A stretch of DNA of 64,000 nt, from positions 24,415 to 88,414 of the forward strand of contig JBFLWE010000010.1 in the NCBI GenBank assembly GCA_040758375.1. Reading direction: 5' to 3'. Positions 1-12,086 of the stretch are shown here, in pieces. The notes beneath the pieces are model-generated. The model was not told where the DNA came from, made no database searches, and saw only the letters and a program-made list of their open reading frames with translations. How positions within the stretch are numbered: position 1 is the first letter of the stretch; every line of letters begins with the position of its first letter. The DNA comes from CAMLIZ01 sp040758375 (lineage in GTDB: Bacteria > Pseudomonadota > Gammaproteobacteria > Burkholderiales > Burkholderiaceae_C). The translations under genes and the position numbers were made by a program.

Positions 1-807
1 GCCGGGCTGCTCGGTCAGCACCTGGTAGAAGCTCTTGCTCCAATCCGCGCCGGCGGCAGCGGCCTTGAAGTTGGCATCGTCCGGCGCGACGAAGTTGCCG
101 TCCTTGTTCTTCAACAGCACGTGCGCCATCTTGTTCTGCTTGGCGTAGGCGTATTCCACGTAGCCGATCGAGTTGGGCAGGCGCTGCACGTACGAGGACA
201 CGCCCTCGTTGCCCTTGCCGCCCGCGCCGGCGGGCCAGTTCACCGCCGTGCCCTCGCCCACCTTGGCCTTCCATTCCGGATTGACCTTCGACAGGTAGTT
301 GGTGAAGATGAAGGTGGTCCCGGAGCCGTCGGCCCGGCGCACCGGCGAGATGGCCGCGTCGGGCAACGCCACGCCGGGGTTCAGGCCCGTGATGGCCGGG
401 TCGTTCCACTTGGTGATCTTGCCCAGGTAGATATCCCCCAGCACCTGGCCCGTGAGCTTGATCTGGCCGGGCTGGATGCCCTTGATGTTGACCACCGGCA
501 CCACACCGCCGATCACGGTGGGGAATTGCAGCAGGCCGTTCTTGGCCAGATCCTCGTCCTTCAGCGGCATGTCGGAAGCGCCGAAATCCACCGTCTTGGC
601 GCCGATCTGCTTGATGCCGGCGCCGGAACCCACCGATTGGTAGTTGACCTTGGCGCCCGTGGCCTTGTGGTAGGCATCGGCCCACTTGGCATACACCGGG
701 GCCGGGAAGGTGGCGCCCGCGCCGGTGACATCCTCGGCGAAAGACAGGCCTGCCGAGGCCGTCAAGGCGGTGGCAACCAGCAGGGAACGAGTCGAGAACA
801 GGGTCAT
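1..807 (-). CDS. pstS: Phosphate ABC transporter substrate-binding protein PstS (3' end cut by window)
   Basis: Periplasmic phosphate-binding subunit that feeds inorganic phosphate to PstCAB. Reading inward from ATG at 807, the protein starts MTLFSTRSLLVATALTASAG with a signal peptide cleaved after SFA. Then come DVTGAGATFPAPVYAKWADA, VNYQSVGSGAGIKQI and the RADGSGTTFIF motif, all hallmarks of PstS phosphate-ligand loops. About 269 codons are present; the last 70-80 of a typical 345-residue PstS lie beyond base 1. A Pho-box-like array sits just upstream, consistent with PhoB induction under phosphate starvation. glmM lies upstream on the same strand but has its own terminator, so pstS is an independent unit. 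Confidence 0.95.
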   Translation of the reverse strand, partial: MTLFSTRSLLVATALTASAGLSFAEDVTGAGATFPAPVYAKWADAYHKATGAKVNYQSVGSGAGIKQIGAKTVDFGASDMPLKDEDLAKNGLLQFPTVIGGVVPVVNIKGIQPGQIKLTGQVLGDIYLGKITKWNDPAITGLNPGVALPDAAISPVRRADGSGTTFIFTNYLSKVNPEWKAKVGEGTAVNWPAGAGGKGNEGVSSYVQRLPNSIGYVEYAYAKQNKMAHVLLKNKDGNFVAPDDANFKAAAAGADWSKSFYQVLTEQPG

Positions 808-858
808 GGTCGCGCCTTTCGATTGGCTTGCATCGATGGCCGCGATCGTAGGCAACGC

Positions 859-889
859 ATGTGACAGCAACGTGACACGTGATGACAGT
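859..889 (-). promoter_or_regulatory. Pho-box-like direct repeats upstream of pstS
   Basis: On the minus strand three TGTCA(T/C) repeats follow each other at 10-11 nt spacing (CTGTCATCACG, TGTCACGTTG, CTGTCACATG), 52-82 nt before the pstS start. PhoB half-sites are 11-nt direct repeats of CTGTCAT-type sequence, so this fits a PhoB operator. A further TGACG-rich stretch lies just upstream. PhoB binding is inferred. Confidence 0.7.
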
Positions 890-932
890 GGCAAGAGCCC
901 GTCATCCGCACGTCACCCAACCGTCATGAAGC

Positions 933-957
933 AAAAAAACGGGGCATGGCGCCCCGT
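933..957 (-). terminator. Rho-independent terminator after glmM
   Basis: On the minus strand ACGGGGC and GCCCCGT form a 7-bp stem around a 5-nt loop, followed by a run of seven T. It lies 45 nt after the glmM stop. Confidence 0.85.
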
Positions 958-1001
958 CGTTCGATGTCACCAGGCCAGCGCTCGAGCCGCGCGCCCGCGG
1001 T

Positions 1002-2333
1002 TCAGGCGTTGACCGCGTCCGCGAGCTGCTGGGCGCAGCGCTTCGCGACCTGCGCATCCCGCGCTTCCACCATCACCCGCAGCACCGGCTCGGTGCCCGA
1101 AGGCCGTATCAGCACACGGCCGGCGTCGCCCAGTTCGCCGGCCACCGCCTCCTGCGCCTTGGCAAGCGCGCGGCTGTTCTTCCAGTCGGTACCGTCCGCC
1201 AGACGAACATTGATCAAGGTCTGCGGGAACAGCGCCACCCCCTCCAGCAACTGCGCCAGGCTGCGCCCGCTGCGGGTCACGGCCTGCAGCACCTGCAGCG
1301 CGCTCACGATCCCGTCGCCGGTGGTGTGCTTGTCCAGAGCCAGCAAGTGGCCCGAGCCTTCGCCCCCCAGCAGCCATCGGCGGGCGGTCAGCTCTTCCAG
1401 CACATAGCGGTCGCCGACCTTTGCACGCACCAGCTGCACGTCGCGTTCGCGCAGCGCCACTTCGATGGCCATGTTGGTCATCAGGGTGCCCACGGCCCCC
1501 TCCACCCGTTGACCTTGCGCCAGCCGGTCGGCCACCATCACATACAAGAGCTCGTCGCCGTTGAACAGCCGCCCCTCGCCGTCCACCATCTGCAGCCGGT
1601 CGGCGTCGCCGTCGAGCGCGATGCCGTAGTCGGCGCCCGTCTCCTTGACCTTCTGCACCAGCGCGGCCGGGGCAGTGGCGCCCACGCCGGCGTTGATGTT
1701 CAGGCCGTCAGGGCTGCAGCCGATGCAGCCGACTTCGGCGCCGAGTTCGTGAAAGACGTCGGGCGCCACGTGGTAGGCCGCGCCGTGCGCACCGTCCACC
1801 ACCAGCTTCAGGCCCTTGAGCGTGAGCTCACCGCCGACGGTGCTCTTGCAGAACTCGATGTAGCGGCCGCGCGCATCATCGATGCGGCGCACCTTGCCCA
1901 GGCCGGCCGAATCGACCCACTGCGGCGGTTCCCGCAGCGCCGCCTCGACCGCAAGCTCCCACTCGTCCGGCAGCTTCTCGCCTCGGGAGGAGAAGAACTT
2001 GACACCGTTGTCGCCATACGGGTTGTGCGAGGCGCTGATCACCACGCCCAGGTCCAGCCGCAGCGCGCGCGTGAGGTACGCCACCCCGGGCGTCGGCAGC
2101 GGGCCTGTCATCATGACATCCACGCCTGCCGAGGCGAAGCCTGCCTCGAGCGCAGACTCGATCATGTAGCCCGAGATGCGCGTGTCCTTGCCGATCAGCA
2201 CGCTGGCCTTCGGGGACGACCGCTTGAGCACGCGGCCCACCGCATGCCCCAGGCGAAGCATGAAGTCGGGGGTGATCGGGGCTTGCCCGACCGTGCCTCG
2301 AATGCCGTCGGTGCCGAAGTAGGTTCTGCTCAT
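1002..2333 (-). CDS. glmM: Phosphoglucosamine mutase GlmM
   Basis: Converts glucosamine-6-phosphate to glucosamine-1-phosphate, the step feeding UDP-GlcNAc for peptidoglycan and lipopolysaccharide; cytosolic. The 443-residue length is typical. The N-terminus SRTYFGTDGIRGTVG is the family signature, the phosphoserine loop VVISASHNPYGDNG places the catalytic serine at residue 102, and the metal-binding loop LDGDADR lies near residue 243. The C-terminal phosphate-binding RPSGTEPVLRVM is intact. The ATG at 2333 is 4 nt from the folP stop, so folP and glmM form one transcription unit, the usual order in proteobacteria (ftsH-folP-glmM). Confidence 0.97.
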   Translation of the reverse strand: MSRTYFGTDGIRGTVGQAPITPDFMLRLGHAVGRVLKRSSPKASVLIGKDTRISGYMIESALEAGFASAGVDVMMTGPLPTPGVAYLTRALRLDLGVVISASHNPYGDNGVKFFSSRGEKLPDEWELAVEAALREPPQWVDSAGLGKVRRIDDARGRYIEFCKSTVGGELTLKGLKLVVDGAHGAAYHVAPDVFHELGAEVGCIGCSPDGLNINAGVGATAPAALVQKVKETGADYGIALDGDADRLQMVDGEGRLFNGDELLYVMVADRLAQGQRVEGAVGTLMTNMAIEVALRERDVQLVRAKVGDRYVLEELTARRWLLGGEGSGHLLALDKHTTGDGIVSALQVLQAVTRSGRSLAQLLEGVALFPQTLINVRLADGTDWKNSRALAKAQEAVAGELGDAGRVLIRPSGTEPVLRVMVEARDAQVAKRCAQQLADAVNA

Positions 2334-2337
2334 AGGT

Positions 2338-3183
2338 TCAGGTGTCGTCGGTTTCGGGCAGGCCCGCCGCCTGCCACACTTTCAGCGCATCGACCGTCGC
2401 GGCCACGTCGTGCACGCGGACGATGCGCGCCCCCTGCTGCACCGCAGCCAGCGCGGCCGCCACACTGGCCGCCAGACGCTCGCCCGCCGACCGGCCGGTG
2501 AGCACGCCGAGCGTGGATTTTCGGGACCAACCCACCAGCAGCGGGTAACCGATCGCCAGCAGCTCGCGCTGGCGCCGCAGCAGTTCGAGATTGTGCTGCG
2601 GCGTTTTCGCGAAACCGATCCCCGGATCGAGCGTGATGCGTTCCTTGTCCACGCCTGCAGTCAACAGCGCCGCCGCCTGCTGCGACAGAAAGCTCGCCAC
2701 GTCGGCCACCACATCGTCGTAGTGCGCCTCGGACTGCATGGTGCCCGGCTCGCCCCGCATGTGCATCAGGCACACGCCTGCCCGGGCATGGGCCACCACC
2801 GCCTCCAGGGCGCCCGGCCGCTGCAGCGCGCGGACGTCGTTGACGATGTCAACACCCAGTGCCAGCGCTGCACGCATCACCAACGGCTCGCTGGTGTCCA
2901 CCGAGACCGGCAGGCCCAGGCTCACCGCATGCTCCAGCACGGGCAGCACGCGCGCCAGCTCTTCCTGCGGCGTCGGGGCGCGGGCACCAGGCCGTGTGGA
3001 CTCGCCGCCGATGTCCAGGATGTCGGCGCCTTCCGCCTTGAGCTGCTCGCAATGGGCGATGGCCGCATCGGCCTGCACGAAACGGCCGCCATCGGAAAAC
3101 GAGTCGGGCGTGACGTTGACGATGCCCATCACCTGCGGCCGGCCCAGGTCGATGCGAAAGCGCGTGGTCTGCCAGAAAGCCAT
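2338..3183 (-). CDS. folP: Dihydropteroate synthase FolP
   Basis: Condenses p-aminobenzoate with 6-hydroxymethyl-7,8-dihydropterin diphosphate in folate synthesis; the sulfonamide target. The 281 residues begin with a short lead and the signature MGIVNVTPDSFSDGG, followed by DILDIGGESTRPGA and SVDTSEP, then TLDPGIGFAKTP and VGWSRKSTLG, the pterin and sulfonamide-facing loops. All key motifs are intact. Starts at ATG 3183, 60 nt after the ftsH stop, with a hairpin terminator in between, so part of its transcription may be readthrough from ftsH. Confidence 0.97.
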   Translation of the reverse strand: MAFWQTTRFRIDLGRPQVMGIVNVTPDSFSDGGRFVQADAAIAHCEQLKAEGADILDIGGESTRPGARAPTPQEELARVLPVLEHAVSLGLPVSVDTSEPLVMRAALALGVDIVNDVRALQRPGALEAVVAHARAGVCLMHMRGEPGTMQSEAHYDDVVADVASFLSQQAAALLTAGVDKERITLDPGIGFAKTPQHNLELLRRQRELLAIGYPLLVGWSRKSTLGVLTGRSAGERLAASVAAALAAVQQGARIVRVHDVAATVDALKVWQAAGLPETDDT

Positions 3184-3197
3184 GGCGTCAGCAGCAG

Positions 3198-3223
3198 CAA
3201 AACGGGGCGCCGCAGCGCCCCGT
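3198..3223 (-). terminator. Hairpin terminator between ftsH and folP
   Basis: Minus-strand 9-bp stem ACGGGGCGC/GCGCCCCGT with a 4-nt loop, followed by only four T. The short T run suggests partial termination, which would allow ftsH readthrough into folP. Confidence 0.65.
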
Positions 3224-3243
3224 GGTGGGAGTCGGAAAACCGC

Positions 3244-5142
3244 TCACGCCGTCGCTGGCGCGCCGTCGGCGTTGACCGGCGGCGTCGGGCCGCCGGGCTT
3301 GGACGACGGCGTCCAGTCCTTGGGCGGGCGCGGCGGACGGCCGTTCATGATGTCGTCGATCTGCTCGGCGTCGATGGTTTCCCATTCGAGCAGCGCCTTG
3401 GCCATCGCGTGGATCTTGTCCTGGTTGTCCTCGATCAGCTTGCGCGCCACCCCGTACTGCGTGTCGATGATCTTGCGGATCTCGAGATCCACCTTCTGCA
3501 TCGTCTGCTCCGACACGTTGACCTGCTTGGTGATCGAACGGCCGAGGAACACCTCGCCTTCGTTCTCGGCGTAGACCATCGGGCCCAGTTCGTCGGTCAT
3601 GCCGTAGCGGGTAACCATGTCGCGCGCGATCTGCGTGGCACGCTCGAAGTCGTTGGAAGCACCGGTGGTCATCTGGTTCATGAACACCTCTTCGGCGATG
3701 CGGCCGCCGAACAGCACCGAGATCGTGCTGAGCATGCGCTCCTTGTCCATGCTGAAGCGGTCGCCCTCGGGCAGCTGCATCGTCACGCCCAGCGCGCGGC
3801 CGCGCGGGATGATCGTGACCTTGTGCACCGGGTCGGTCTTGGGCAGCAGGCGCGCCACCAGCGCATGGCCGGCCTCGTGGTAGGCGGTGTTGCGGCGCTC
3901 TTCCTCGGGCATGACCATGGACTTGCGCTCGGGGCCCATCATGATCTTGTCCTTGGCCTTCTCGAAGTCCTGCATCTCCACGACGCGGCCGTTGCGGCGC
4001 GCGGCGAAAAGAGCGGCCTCGTTGACCAGGTTGGCCAGGTCAGCGCCCGAGAAACCCGGGGTGCCGCGCGCCAGGATGTCGGCACGCACGTCCTGGCCGA
4101 TCGGTACCTTGCGCATGTGCACGTTGAGGATCTGCTCGCGGCCGCGCACGTCGGGCAGCGTCACGTAGACCTGGCGGTCGAAGCGGCCTGGACGCAGCAG
4201 CGCGGGGTCGAGGATGTCGGGCCGGTTGGTGGCCGCCATCACGATGACGCCGAGGTTGGTCTCGAAGCCGTCCATCTCGACGAGCATCTGGTTCAGCGTC
4301 TGCTCGCGCTCGTCGTTGCCGCCACCCAGGCCGGCGCCACGATGGCGGCCGACCGCGTCGATTTCGTCGACGAAGATGATGCAGGGCGCGCTTTTCTTCG
4401 CCTGTTCGAACATGTCGCGCACGCGGGCCGCGCCCACGCCGACGAACATCTCTACGAAATCGGAACCCGAGATCGAGAAGAAAGGCACCTTGGCCTCGCC
4501 GGCGATGGCCTTGGCCAGCAGCGTCTTGCCGGTGCCCGGGGGGCCCACCATCAGCACGCCGCGCGGAATGCGGCCGCCCAGCTTCTGGAACTTCTGCGGG
4601 TCCTTCAGGAAGTCGACGAGCTCCTTCACCTCTTCCTTGGCCTCGTCGCAGCCGGCCACGTCGGCAAAGGTGATGGAGTTGTTGCTCTCGTCGAGCATGC
4701 GCGCGCGGCTCTTGCCGAAGCTGAAGGCGCCGCCCTTGCCGCCGCCTTGCATCTGCCGCATGAAGTAGATCCACACGCCGATCAGCAGGAGCATCGGGCC
4801 CCAGCTCACCAGCAACGTGAGCAGCACCGACTGCTCCTCGCGCGGCTTCACGTCGAACTTGACACCGTTGTTGATCAGATCGCCGACCAGGCCGCGGTCA
4901 AGATACGTGGCGGTCGAGCGCAGCCGCTTGTCGTCGGTGGTGATGGCGATGATCTCGGTGCCGCTGGGACCTTCCTGCAGCGTCACCGACTTGATGTGCT
5001 TGTTCCGCACCTCTTCGAGGAAGTCGGAATAGGCAATCTGGTTGCCCTGCGTGGCTCCACGGTCGAACTGCTTGAACACGGTGAACAGCACCAGTGCGAT
5101 CACCAGCCAGACAGCGACTTTGGAGAACCATTGATTGTTCAC
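3244..5142 (-). CDS. ftsH: ATP-dependent zinc metalloprotease FtsH
   Basis: Inner-membrane AAA+ protease that degrades misfolded membrane proteins and short-lived regulators. Two membrane segments (about residues 8-25 and 107-127) flank a periplasmic domain. Walker A GPPGTGKT lies at 200-207, Walker B IIFVDEIDAVGRHRG follows, then the SRH region with RPGRFDRQV. The zinc site HEAGH sits near residue 420. At 632 residues it is of normal length, with a disordered Pro-rich C-terminus. The start is GTG at 5142, giving MNNQWFSKVAVW. It heads a block with folP and glmM. A sigma-32-like promoter is visible upstream. Confidence 0.97.
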   Translation of the reverse strand: MNNQWFSKVAVWLVIALVLFTVFKQFDRGATQGNQIAYSDFLEEVRNKHIKSVTLQEGPSGTEIIAITTDDKRLRSTATYLDRGLVGDLINNGVKFDVKPREEQSVLLTLLVSWGPMLLLIGVWIYFMRQMQGGGKGGAFSFGKSRARMLDESNNSITFADVAGCDEAKEEVKELVDFLKDPQKFQKLGGRIPRGVLMVGPPGTGKTLLAKAIAGEAKVPFFSISGSDFVEMFVGVGAARVRDMFEQAKKSAPCIIFVDEIDAVGRHRGAGLGGGNDEREQTLNQMLVEMDGFETNLGVIVMAATNRPDILDPALLRPGRFDRQVYVTLPDVRGREQILNVHMRKVPIGQDVRADILARGTPGFSGADLANLVNEAALFAARRNGRVVEMQDFEKAKDKIMMGPERKSMVMPEEERRNTAYHEAGHALVARLLPKTDPVHKVTIIPRGRALGVTMQLPEGDRFSMDKERMLSTISVLFGGRIAEEVFMNQMTTGASNDFERATQIARDMVTRYGMTDELGPMVYAENEGEVFLGRSITKQVNVSEQTMQKVDLEIRKIIDTQYGVARKLIEDNQDKIHAMAKALLEWETIDAEQIDDIMNGRPPRPPKDWTPSSKPGGPTPPVNADGAPATA

Positions 5143-5213
5143 CGCGGCTCCTTTTCCTAACCAAACGACACAGCGACCCGGACTGCGAATCTGCAGAACG
5201 CGCTGCCACGGTA

Positions 5214-5240
5214 ATTGGGGGCGATTCTAGTCCACGCAAG
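5214..5240 (-). promoter_or_regulatory. Possible heat-shock (sigma-32-type) promoter of ftsH
   Basis: On the minus strand CTTGCG, a 13-nt spacer and CCCCCAAT lie about 72 nt before the ftsH start. This resembles the sigma-32 pattern CTTGAA-N(11-15)-CCCCAT-T. ftsH is heat-shock controlled in E. coli. A TAGAAT hexamer inside the spacer could alternatively act as a sigma-70 -10 box. Confidence 0.4.
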
Positions 5241-5325
5241 CCGCCGGGCCGGATGGCCATGCCCTTCAGGTTTTCGGGTGTTCGGCAGCATATTGGCGCG
5301 GGTAGAAACGGTTTTCGTCGGATTT

Positions 5326-6000
5326 TCAGCGGTTCTTGAGGCCGATTCCGACCAGAAATGTTTCCGAAGACCTGTCTCGCGAGGCTTTGGGCTTCAAGGG
5401 TTTGACGACACGGAAATTGCGCTTGAACAACTCCACGAGCTGGCTGTGACCACTGCCATGAAACACCTTGCACACCAGCGCCCCTTCAGGACGCAGGTGT
5501 TGGGTGGCGAATTCCACGGCAAGTTCCACCAGGTGCGCGATGCGGGCCGCATCGGAGCTCTCGATGCCGGACAGGTTCGGGGCCATGTCGGACACCACCA
5601 CATCCACCGGCCTGCCGGCCAGCAGGCCTTCCAGTTGTTGCACCACAGCATCCTCGCGGAAATCGCCCTGGATGAACTGCACGCCCTCGATCGGCTCGAA
5701 AGGCAACAGGTCCAGCGCGATGATGGTGCCTTTCAACTCGCCCACCGCCGCCCCGCCGGCGCCGGCCTCCTTGGGCGCGAAGCGGCGCCGCAGGTACTGA
5801 CTCCAGGCACCCGGCGCGGCTCCCAGGTCCACGACCACCTGGCCGGGACGGAACAGCTTGAGCGCCTCGTCGATCTCCTTGAGCTTGTAGGCAGCCCGCG
5901 CCCGGTAGCCTTCTTTCTGTGCCAGCTTCACGTAGGGGTCGCTGACGTGGTCGGCGAGCCACGCCTTGTTCACTTTCTTGCTTTTGGTTTTGATCTTCAT
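5326..6000 (-). CDS. rlmE: 23S rRNA 2'-O-methyltransferase RlmE (FtsJ/RrmJ)
   Basis: Methylates the 2'-OH of U2552 in 23S rRNA using S-adenosylmethionine, a late step in large-subunit assembly. The ATG at 6000 gives 224 residues starting MKIKTKSKKVNKAWLADHV. The SAM loop is VVDLGAAPGAWSQYL, and the K-D-K-E catalytic set is visible: the lysine in ARAAYKLKEID, Asp in VVSDMAPNLSG, Lys in ALVCKVFHGSG, Glu in RSSETFLVG. The frame stays open further upstream, but that part is antisense to yhbY. The neighbour ftsH is the usual partner (rrmJ-ftsH). Confidence 0.95.
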   Translation of the reverse strand: MKIKTKSKKVNKAWLADHVSDPYVKLAQKEGYRARAAYKLKEIDEALKLFRPGQVVVDLGAAPGAWSQYLRRRFAPKEAGAGGAAVGELKGTIIALDLLPFEPIEGVQFIQGDFREDAVVQQLEGLLAGRPVDVVVSDMAPNLSGIESSDAARIAHLVELAVEFATQHLRPEGALVCKVFHGSGHSQLVELFKRNFRVVKPLKPKASRDRSSETFLVGIGLKNR

Positions 6001-6021
6001 TGGCCGAACATAATAGGCACC

Positions 6022-6495
6022 ATGCCTGCAATAGAACTGACTCCGGCCGAGCGCAAGGCGCACAAGGCCGAGGCGCACCACCTGAACCCCGTCGTCCAGA
6101 TCGGCGGCGACGGGCTCACACCCAGCGTGATCAAGGAGGCTGACACCGCGCTGAAGGCGCACGGCCTGATCAAGATCCGGGTGTTCTCCGACGACCGCGA
6201 GGAGCGCGCCGCGCTGCTGGACCGGTTGGCCGACGAACTGAACGCCGCGCCCATCCAGCACATCGGCAAGCTGCTCGTGCTGTGGCGCCCCATCCCGCCG
6301 AAGGAAAAGGCGGAAAAGGAAGACCGCCGCCCCGCGCCCAAGGTGGTGAAGATCGTCAAGTTCTCCAAGAGCGGCAACCACCGCCCCACGGTGAAGAAGG
6401 TCACCGTGATGGGCAACCAGCGGGTCACGGCCGGCGGCACGATCAAGCGCGCGAAAAAGCGCGTTGGCACCAGCGTCAAGAAGTCCGCCGCCTGA
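6022..6495 (+). CDS. yhbY: YhbY/CRM-domain ribosome assembly RNA-binding protein
   Basis: A small RNA-binding protein of the CRM family associated with pre-50S particles. The ATG at 6022 gives 157 residues. Residues 1-95 are the CRM domain (LTPAERKAHKAEAHHLNPVV, then GLTPSVIKEADTALKAHGLI, with the GxxG-like QIGGDGLT). About 60 extra C-terminal residues are Lys/Arg-rich (KRAKKRVGTSVKKSAA), a basic tail not found in the ~97-residue E. coli protein. It diverges from rlmE with only 21 bp between the start codons, so both rRNA maturation genes share a compact promoter region. Confidence 0.9.
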   Translation: MPAIELTPAERKAHKAEAHHLNPVVQIGGDGLTPSVIKEADTALKAHGLIKIRVFSDDREERAALLDRLADELNAAPIQHIGKLLVLWRPIPPKEKAEKEDRRPAPKVVKIVKFSKSGNHRPTVKKVTVMGNQRVTAGGTIKRAKKRVGTSVKKSAA

Positions 6496-6496
6496 G

Positions 6497-6946
6497 TCAG
6501 AGTGCGGACGGCCGCGCCGTCCGCCAGGACAGCGCGCACACCAGCACGGTCTTCAACCCGAAGAAGCCAGCCGACACGCCGTGCAGCACGGCGAACGAAG
6601 GACCACCCTGGCCTGCGCGCGCGGCGGCCATCAGCGGCTGCAGCGCGAAGTACCCCGCCACGGTGCAAAACAGCGTGCCGAGCAGCAGCAGGACGTTGGT
6701 GCTCATCGCAGAGCCCCGCCCTGCGGCCGCATCGGCCGCCGCGATGCGCCGCTCCATCAGGAACAGCGCCACGGCCACCACCAGGCTGAAATAGGCCTCC
6801 TGCGCGAAGATCCGGCCCACCACCCGGCCTGCATCGGCCGGCGTCAGCGTGGCAAAGGGCGCCGGCGTGGCCACCAGCGCAATGCACAGCAGCACGCCAG
6901 CCCACAGCGCCGGCAGCAGCACGCGCAGGCGGGCCATGACCGTCAT
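6497..6946 (-). CDS. DUF4149 family integral membrane protein
   Basis: Function unknown. The 149 residues show four hydrophobic segments (about 5-27, 45-64, 84-106, 121-142) in the pattern of DUF4149 proteins, which occur between greA and yhbY in many betaproteobacteria. A second Met lies 3 residues in (MTVMARLRV) and could be the true start. The start ATG at 6946 overlaps the last base of the greA stop region, so it is probably co-transcribed with greA. The stop is 1 nt from the end of the convergent yhbY. Confidence 0.75.
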   Translation of the reverse strand: MTVMARLRVLLPALWAGVLLCIALVATPAPFATLTPADAGRVVGRIFAQEAYFSLVVAVALFLMERRIAAADAAAGRGSAMSTNVLLLLGTLFCTVAGYFALQPLMAAARAGQGGPSFAVLHGVSAGFFGLKTVLVCALSWRTARPSAL

Positions 6947-7422
6947 CAGACGTACCGCACTTCCACGATCTCGTAGCGCTTCACGCCGCCTGGGGCCATG
7001 ACCTCGGCCACGTCGCCGGCTTCCTTGCCGATCAACGCGCGCGCAATCGGCGAGCTGATCGAGATCAGGCCCTTTTTCAGGTCGGCCTCGTCATCACCGA
7101 CGATCTGGTAGGTGACTTCCGAGCCGCTCTCTTCCTCTTCCAGGTCGACGGTGGCGCCGAACACCACGCGGCCGCCGGCGTCCAGCGCCGCCGGGTCGAT
7201 CACCTGGGCGGCGGCCAGCTTGCCTTCGAGTTCCTTGATGCGGCCCTCGATGAAGCCCTGCTTGTCCTTGGCGGCGTCGTACTCGGCGTTCTCCGACAGG
7301 TCGCCCTGCGCACGCGCTTCGGCGATCGCCTGGATCACCGCGTGGCGCTCCACCGTCTTCAACCGGTGCAGCTCTTCCTTGAGCTTCTCGGCGCCGCGCC
7401 TGGTCAGGGGAATAGTGCTCAT
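6946..7422 (-). CDS. greA: Transcription elongation factor GreA
   Basis: Rescues backtracked RNA polymerase by stimulating cleavage of the nascent RNA. At 158 residues it has the N-terminal coiled coil (about 1-75, including SENAEYDAAKDKQGFIEGRI with the tip acidic residues) and the C-terminal FKBP-like domain ending in SPIARALIGKEAGDVAEV and a short GVKRYEIVEV strand. Full length. It lies 78 nt after carB on the same strand, the common carA-carB-greA order, so it may be partly co-transcribed with pyrimidine/arginine synthesis genes. Confidence 0.97.
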   Translation of the reverse strand: MSTIPLTRRGAEKLKEELHRLKTVERHAVIQAIAEARAQGDLSENAEYDAAKDKQGFIEGRIKELEGKLAAAQVIDPAALDAGGRVVFGATVDLEEEESGSEVTYQIVGDDEADLKKGLISISSPIARALIGKEAGDVAEVMAPGGVKRYEIVEVRYV

Positions 7423-7500
7423 CTCGATTCTTGGCAGATAAAAGGAAACCGCCGCCTGGGGTCCGTCAGGACTACCGGCGGCGGGCAGATGCGAAAGAGT

Positions 7501-10747
<3,247 letters not shown>

Positions 10748-10755
<8 letters not shown>

Positions 10756-11908
10756 TCGTCTTCTCCGCCATCAGCGACACGAAACGGTCGAACAGGTAGC
10801 CGATGTCATGGGGTCCTGGGGAGGCTTCCGGGTGGCCCTGGAAGCAGAAGGCGGGTTTGTCGGTGCGCGCCAGGCCCTGCAGCGTGCCGTCGAACAGACT
10901 CACGTGCGTGGCGCGCAGGTTGGCCGGCAGCGTGCCCTCGTCCACCGCGAAGCCGTGGTTCTGGCTGGTGATGCTGACGCGGCCGGTGTCGAGATCCTTC
11001 ACCGGGTGGTTGGCGCCGTGGTGCCCGAACTTCATCTTGAAGGTCTTGGCGCCGGAGGCCAGGGCCATGATCTGGTGGCCCAGGCAGATGCCGAAGGTGG
11101 GGATGCCGGTCTCGATGAGTTCGCGGCTGGACGCGATGGCGTAGTCGCAGGCGGCCGGATCGCCGGGGCCGTTGGCGAGGAAGATGCCGTCCGGCTTCAG
11201 CCGCAGCGCCTCGGCCGCAGGCGACTGTGCAGGCAACACCGTGATGCGGCAGCCGCGGCTGGCGAGCATGCGCAGGATGTTGCGCTTGACGCCGAAGTCG
11301 TAGGCCACCACGTGGAACCTTGCAGCCGCCAGCCGGCCGTAGCCGTTGCCGAGCTTCCACTCGGTCTCGGCCCATTCGTAGGGCGTGCGCGTGGTGACCA
11401 CCTTTGCCAGGTCGAGCCCGGACATGTCCGGCGCGGCCTTGGCGCGCGCGACGGCCGCGGCAACGTCGTCCTGCGTCAGCGCGTGGCCCGCGGCAAAGGT
11501 GGCGATGCAGCCGTTTTGCGCACCTTTGCTGCGCAACGCGCGGGTGAGGCGCCGCGTGTCGATGCCGGCGATCGCCACCGTGCCCTCACGCTCGAGATAC
11601 TGCGCCAGGGTCATCGACTGGCGGAAGTTCGACGCCAGCACCGGCAGGTCCTTGATGATCAAGCCGGCGGCATGGACCTTCGAGGCTTCCACATCCTCTT
11701 CGTTGACGCCCACGTTGCCGATGTGCGGATACGTCAGCGTGACGATCTGCTGGGCATAGCTGGGGTCGGTGAGGATTTCCTGGTAGCCGGTGAGCGCGGT
11801 GTTGAACACCACTTCGCCGACTGTGTGACCGGCAGCGCCGATCGAGATGCCTTGAAAGACCGTGCCGTCTGCGAGTGCGAGCAATGCGGGGGGCAGAACG
11901 GGCAGCAC
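10748..11908 (-). CDS. carA: Carbamoyl-phosphate synthase small (glutaminase) subunit
   Basis: Hydrolyses glutamine and channels ammonia to CarB. The 386 residues have the N-terminal CPSase_sm domain (GTVFQGISIGAAGHTVGEVV, FNTALTGYQEILTDPSYAQQ) and a C-terminal class I glutamine amidotransferase domain with the nucleophile in TFGICLGHQIM and the HPVKD/QNHGFAVD and HPEASPGPHD histidine/glutamate elements. The start codon is GTG at 11908 (VLPVLPPALLAL), preceded by GGAG nine bases upstream. It overlaps carB by 8 nt. A TATAAT box lies about 130 nt upstream. Confidence 0.97.
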
Positions 11909-12039
11909 GGGAATACTCCGGTAGTCGCGCGCCCAGCTTCAGGCCCTCTTCCTCCTTTTCTGGCGGATTCCGAGCTCGAGTCCGGTAGGAAACTGATGGC
12001 GTTTCGCTAGGCAGCGGGTGTTGGCAGGTAAACCGCGGA

Positions 12040-12045
12040 ATTATA
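12040..12045 (-). promoter_or_regulatory. Probable -10 box of the carAB promoter
   Basis: A consensus TATAAT on the minus strand, 132 nt before the carA start. The hexamer 17 nt upstream (TCGGTG) is a poor -35 match, so an activator or other element may help. It predicts a leader of about 125 nt, in which I see no riboswitch or attenuator hairpin. Confidence 0.45.
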
Positions 12046-12086
12046 GCCTGAGCGCGGGTTTTCACCGACACCGCTAGACTGCGCCG

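Noticed and set aside
7446..7484. Hairpin after carB (CCGCCGCC...GGCGGCGG) as a terminator
   Set aside because: The loop is 20 nt long and the following T run is broken (TTTCCTTTT). It could contribute weakly, but I do not call it.
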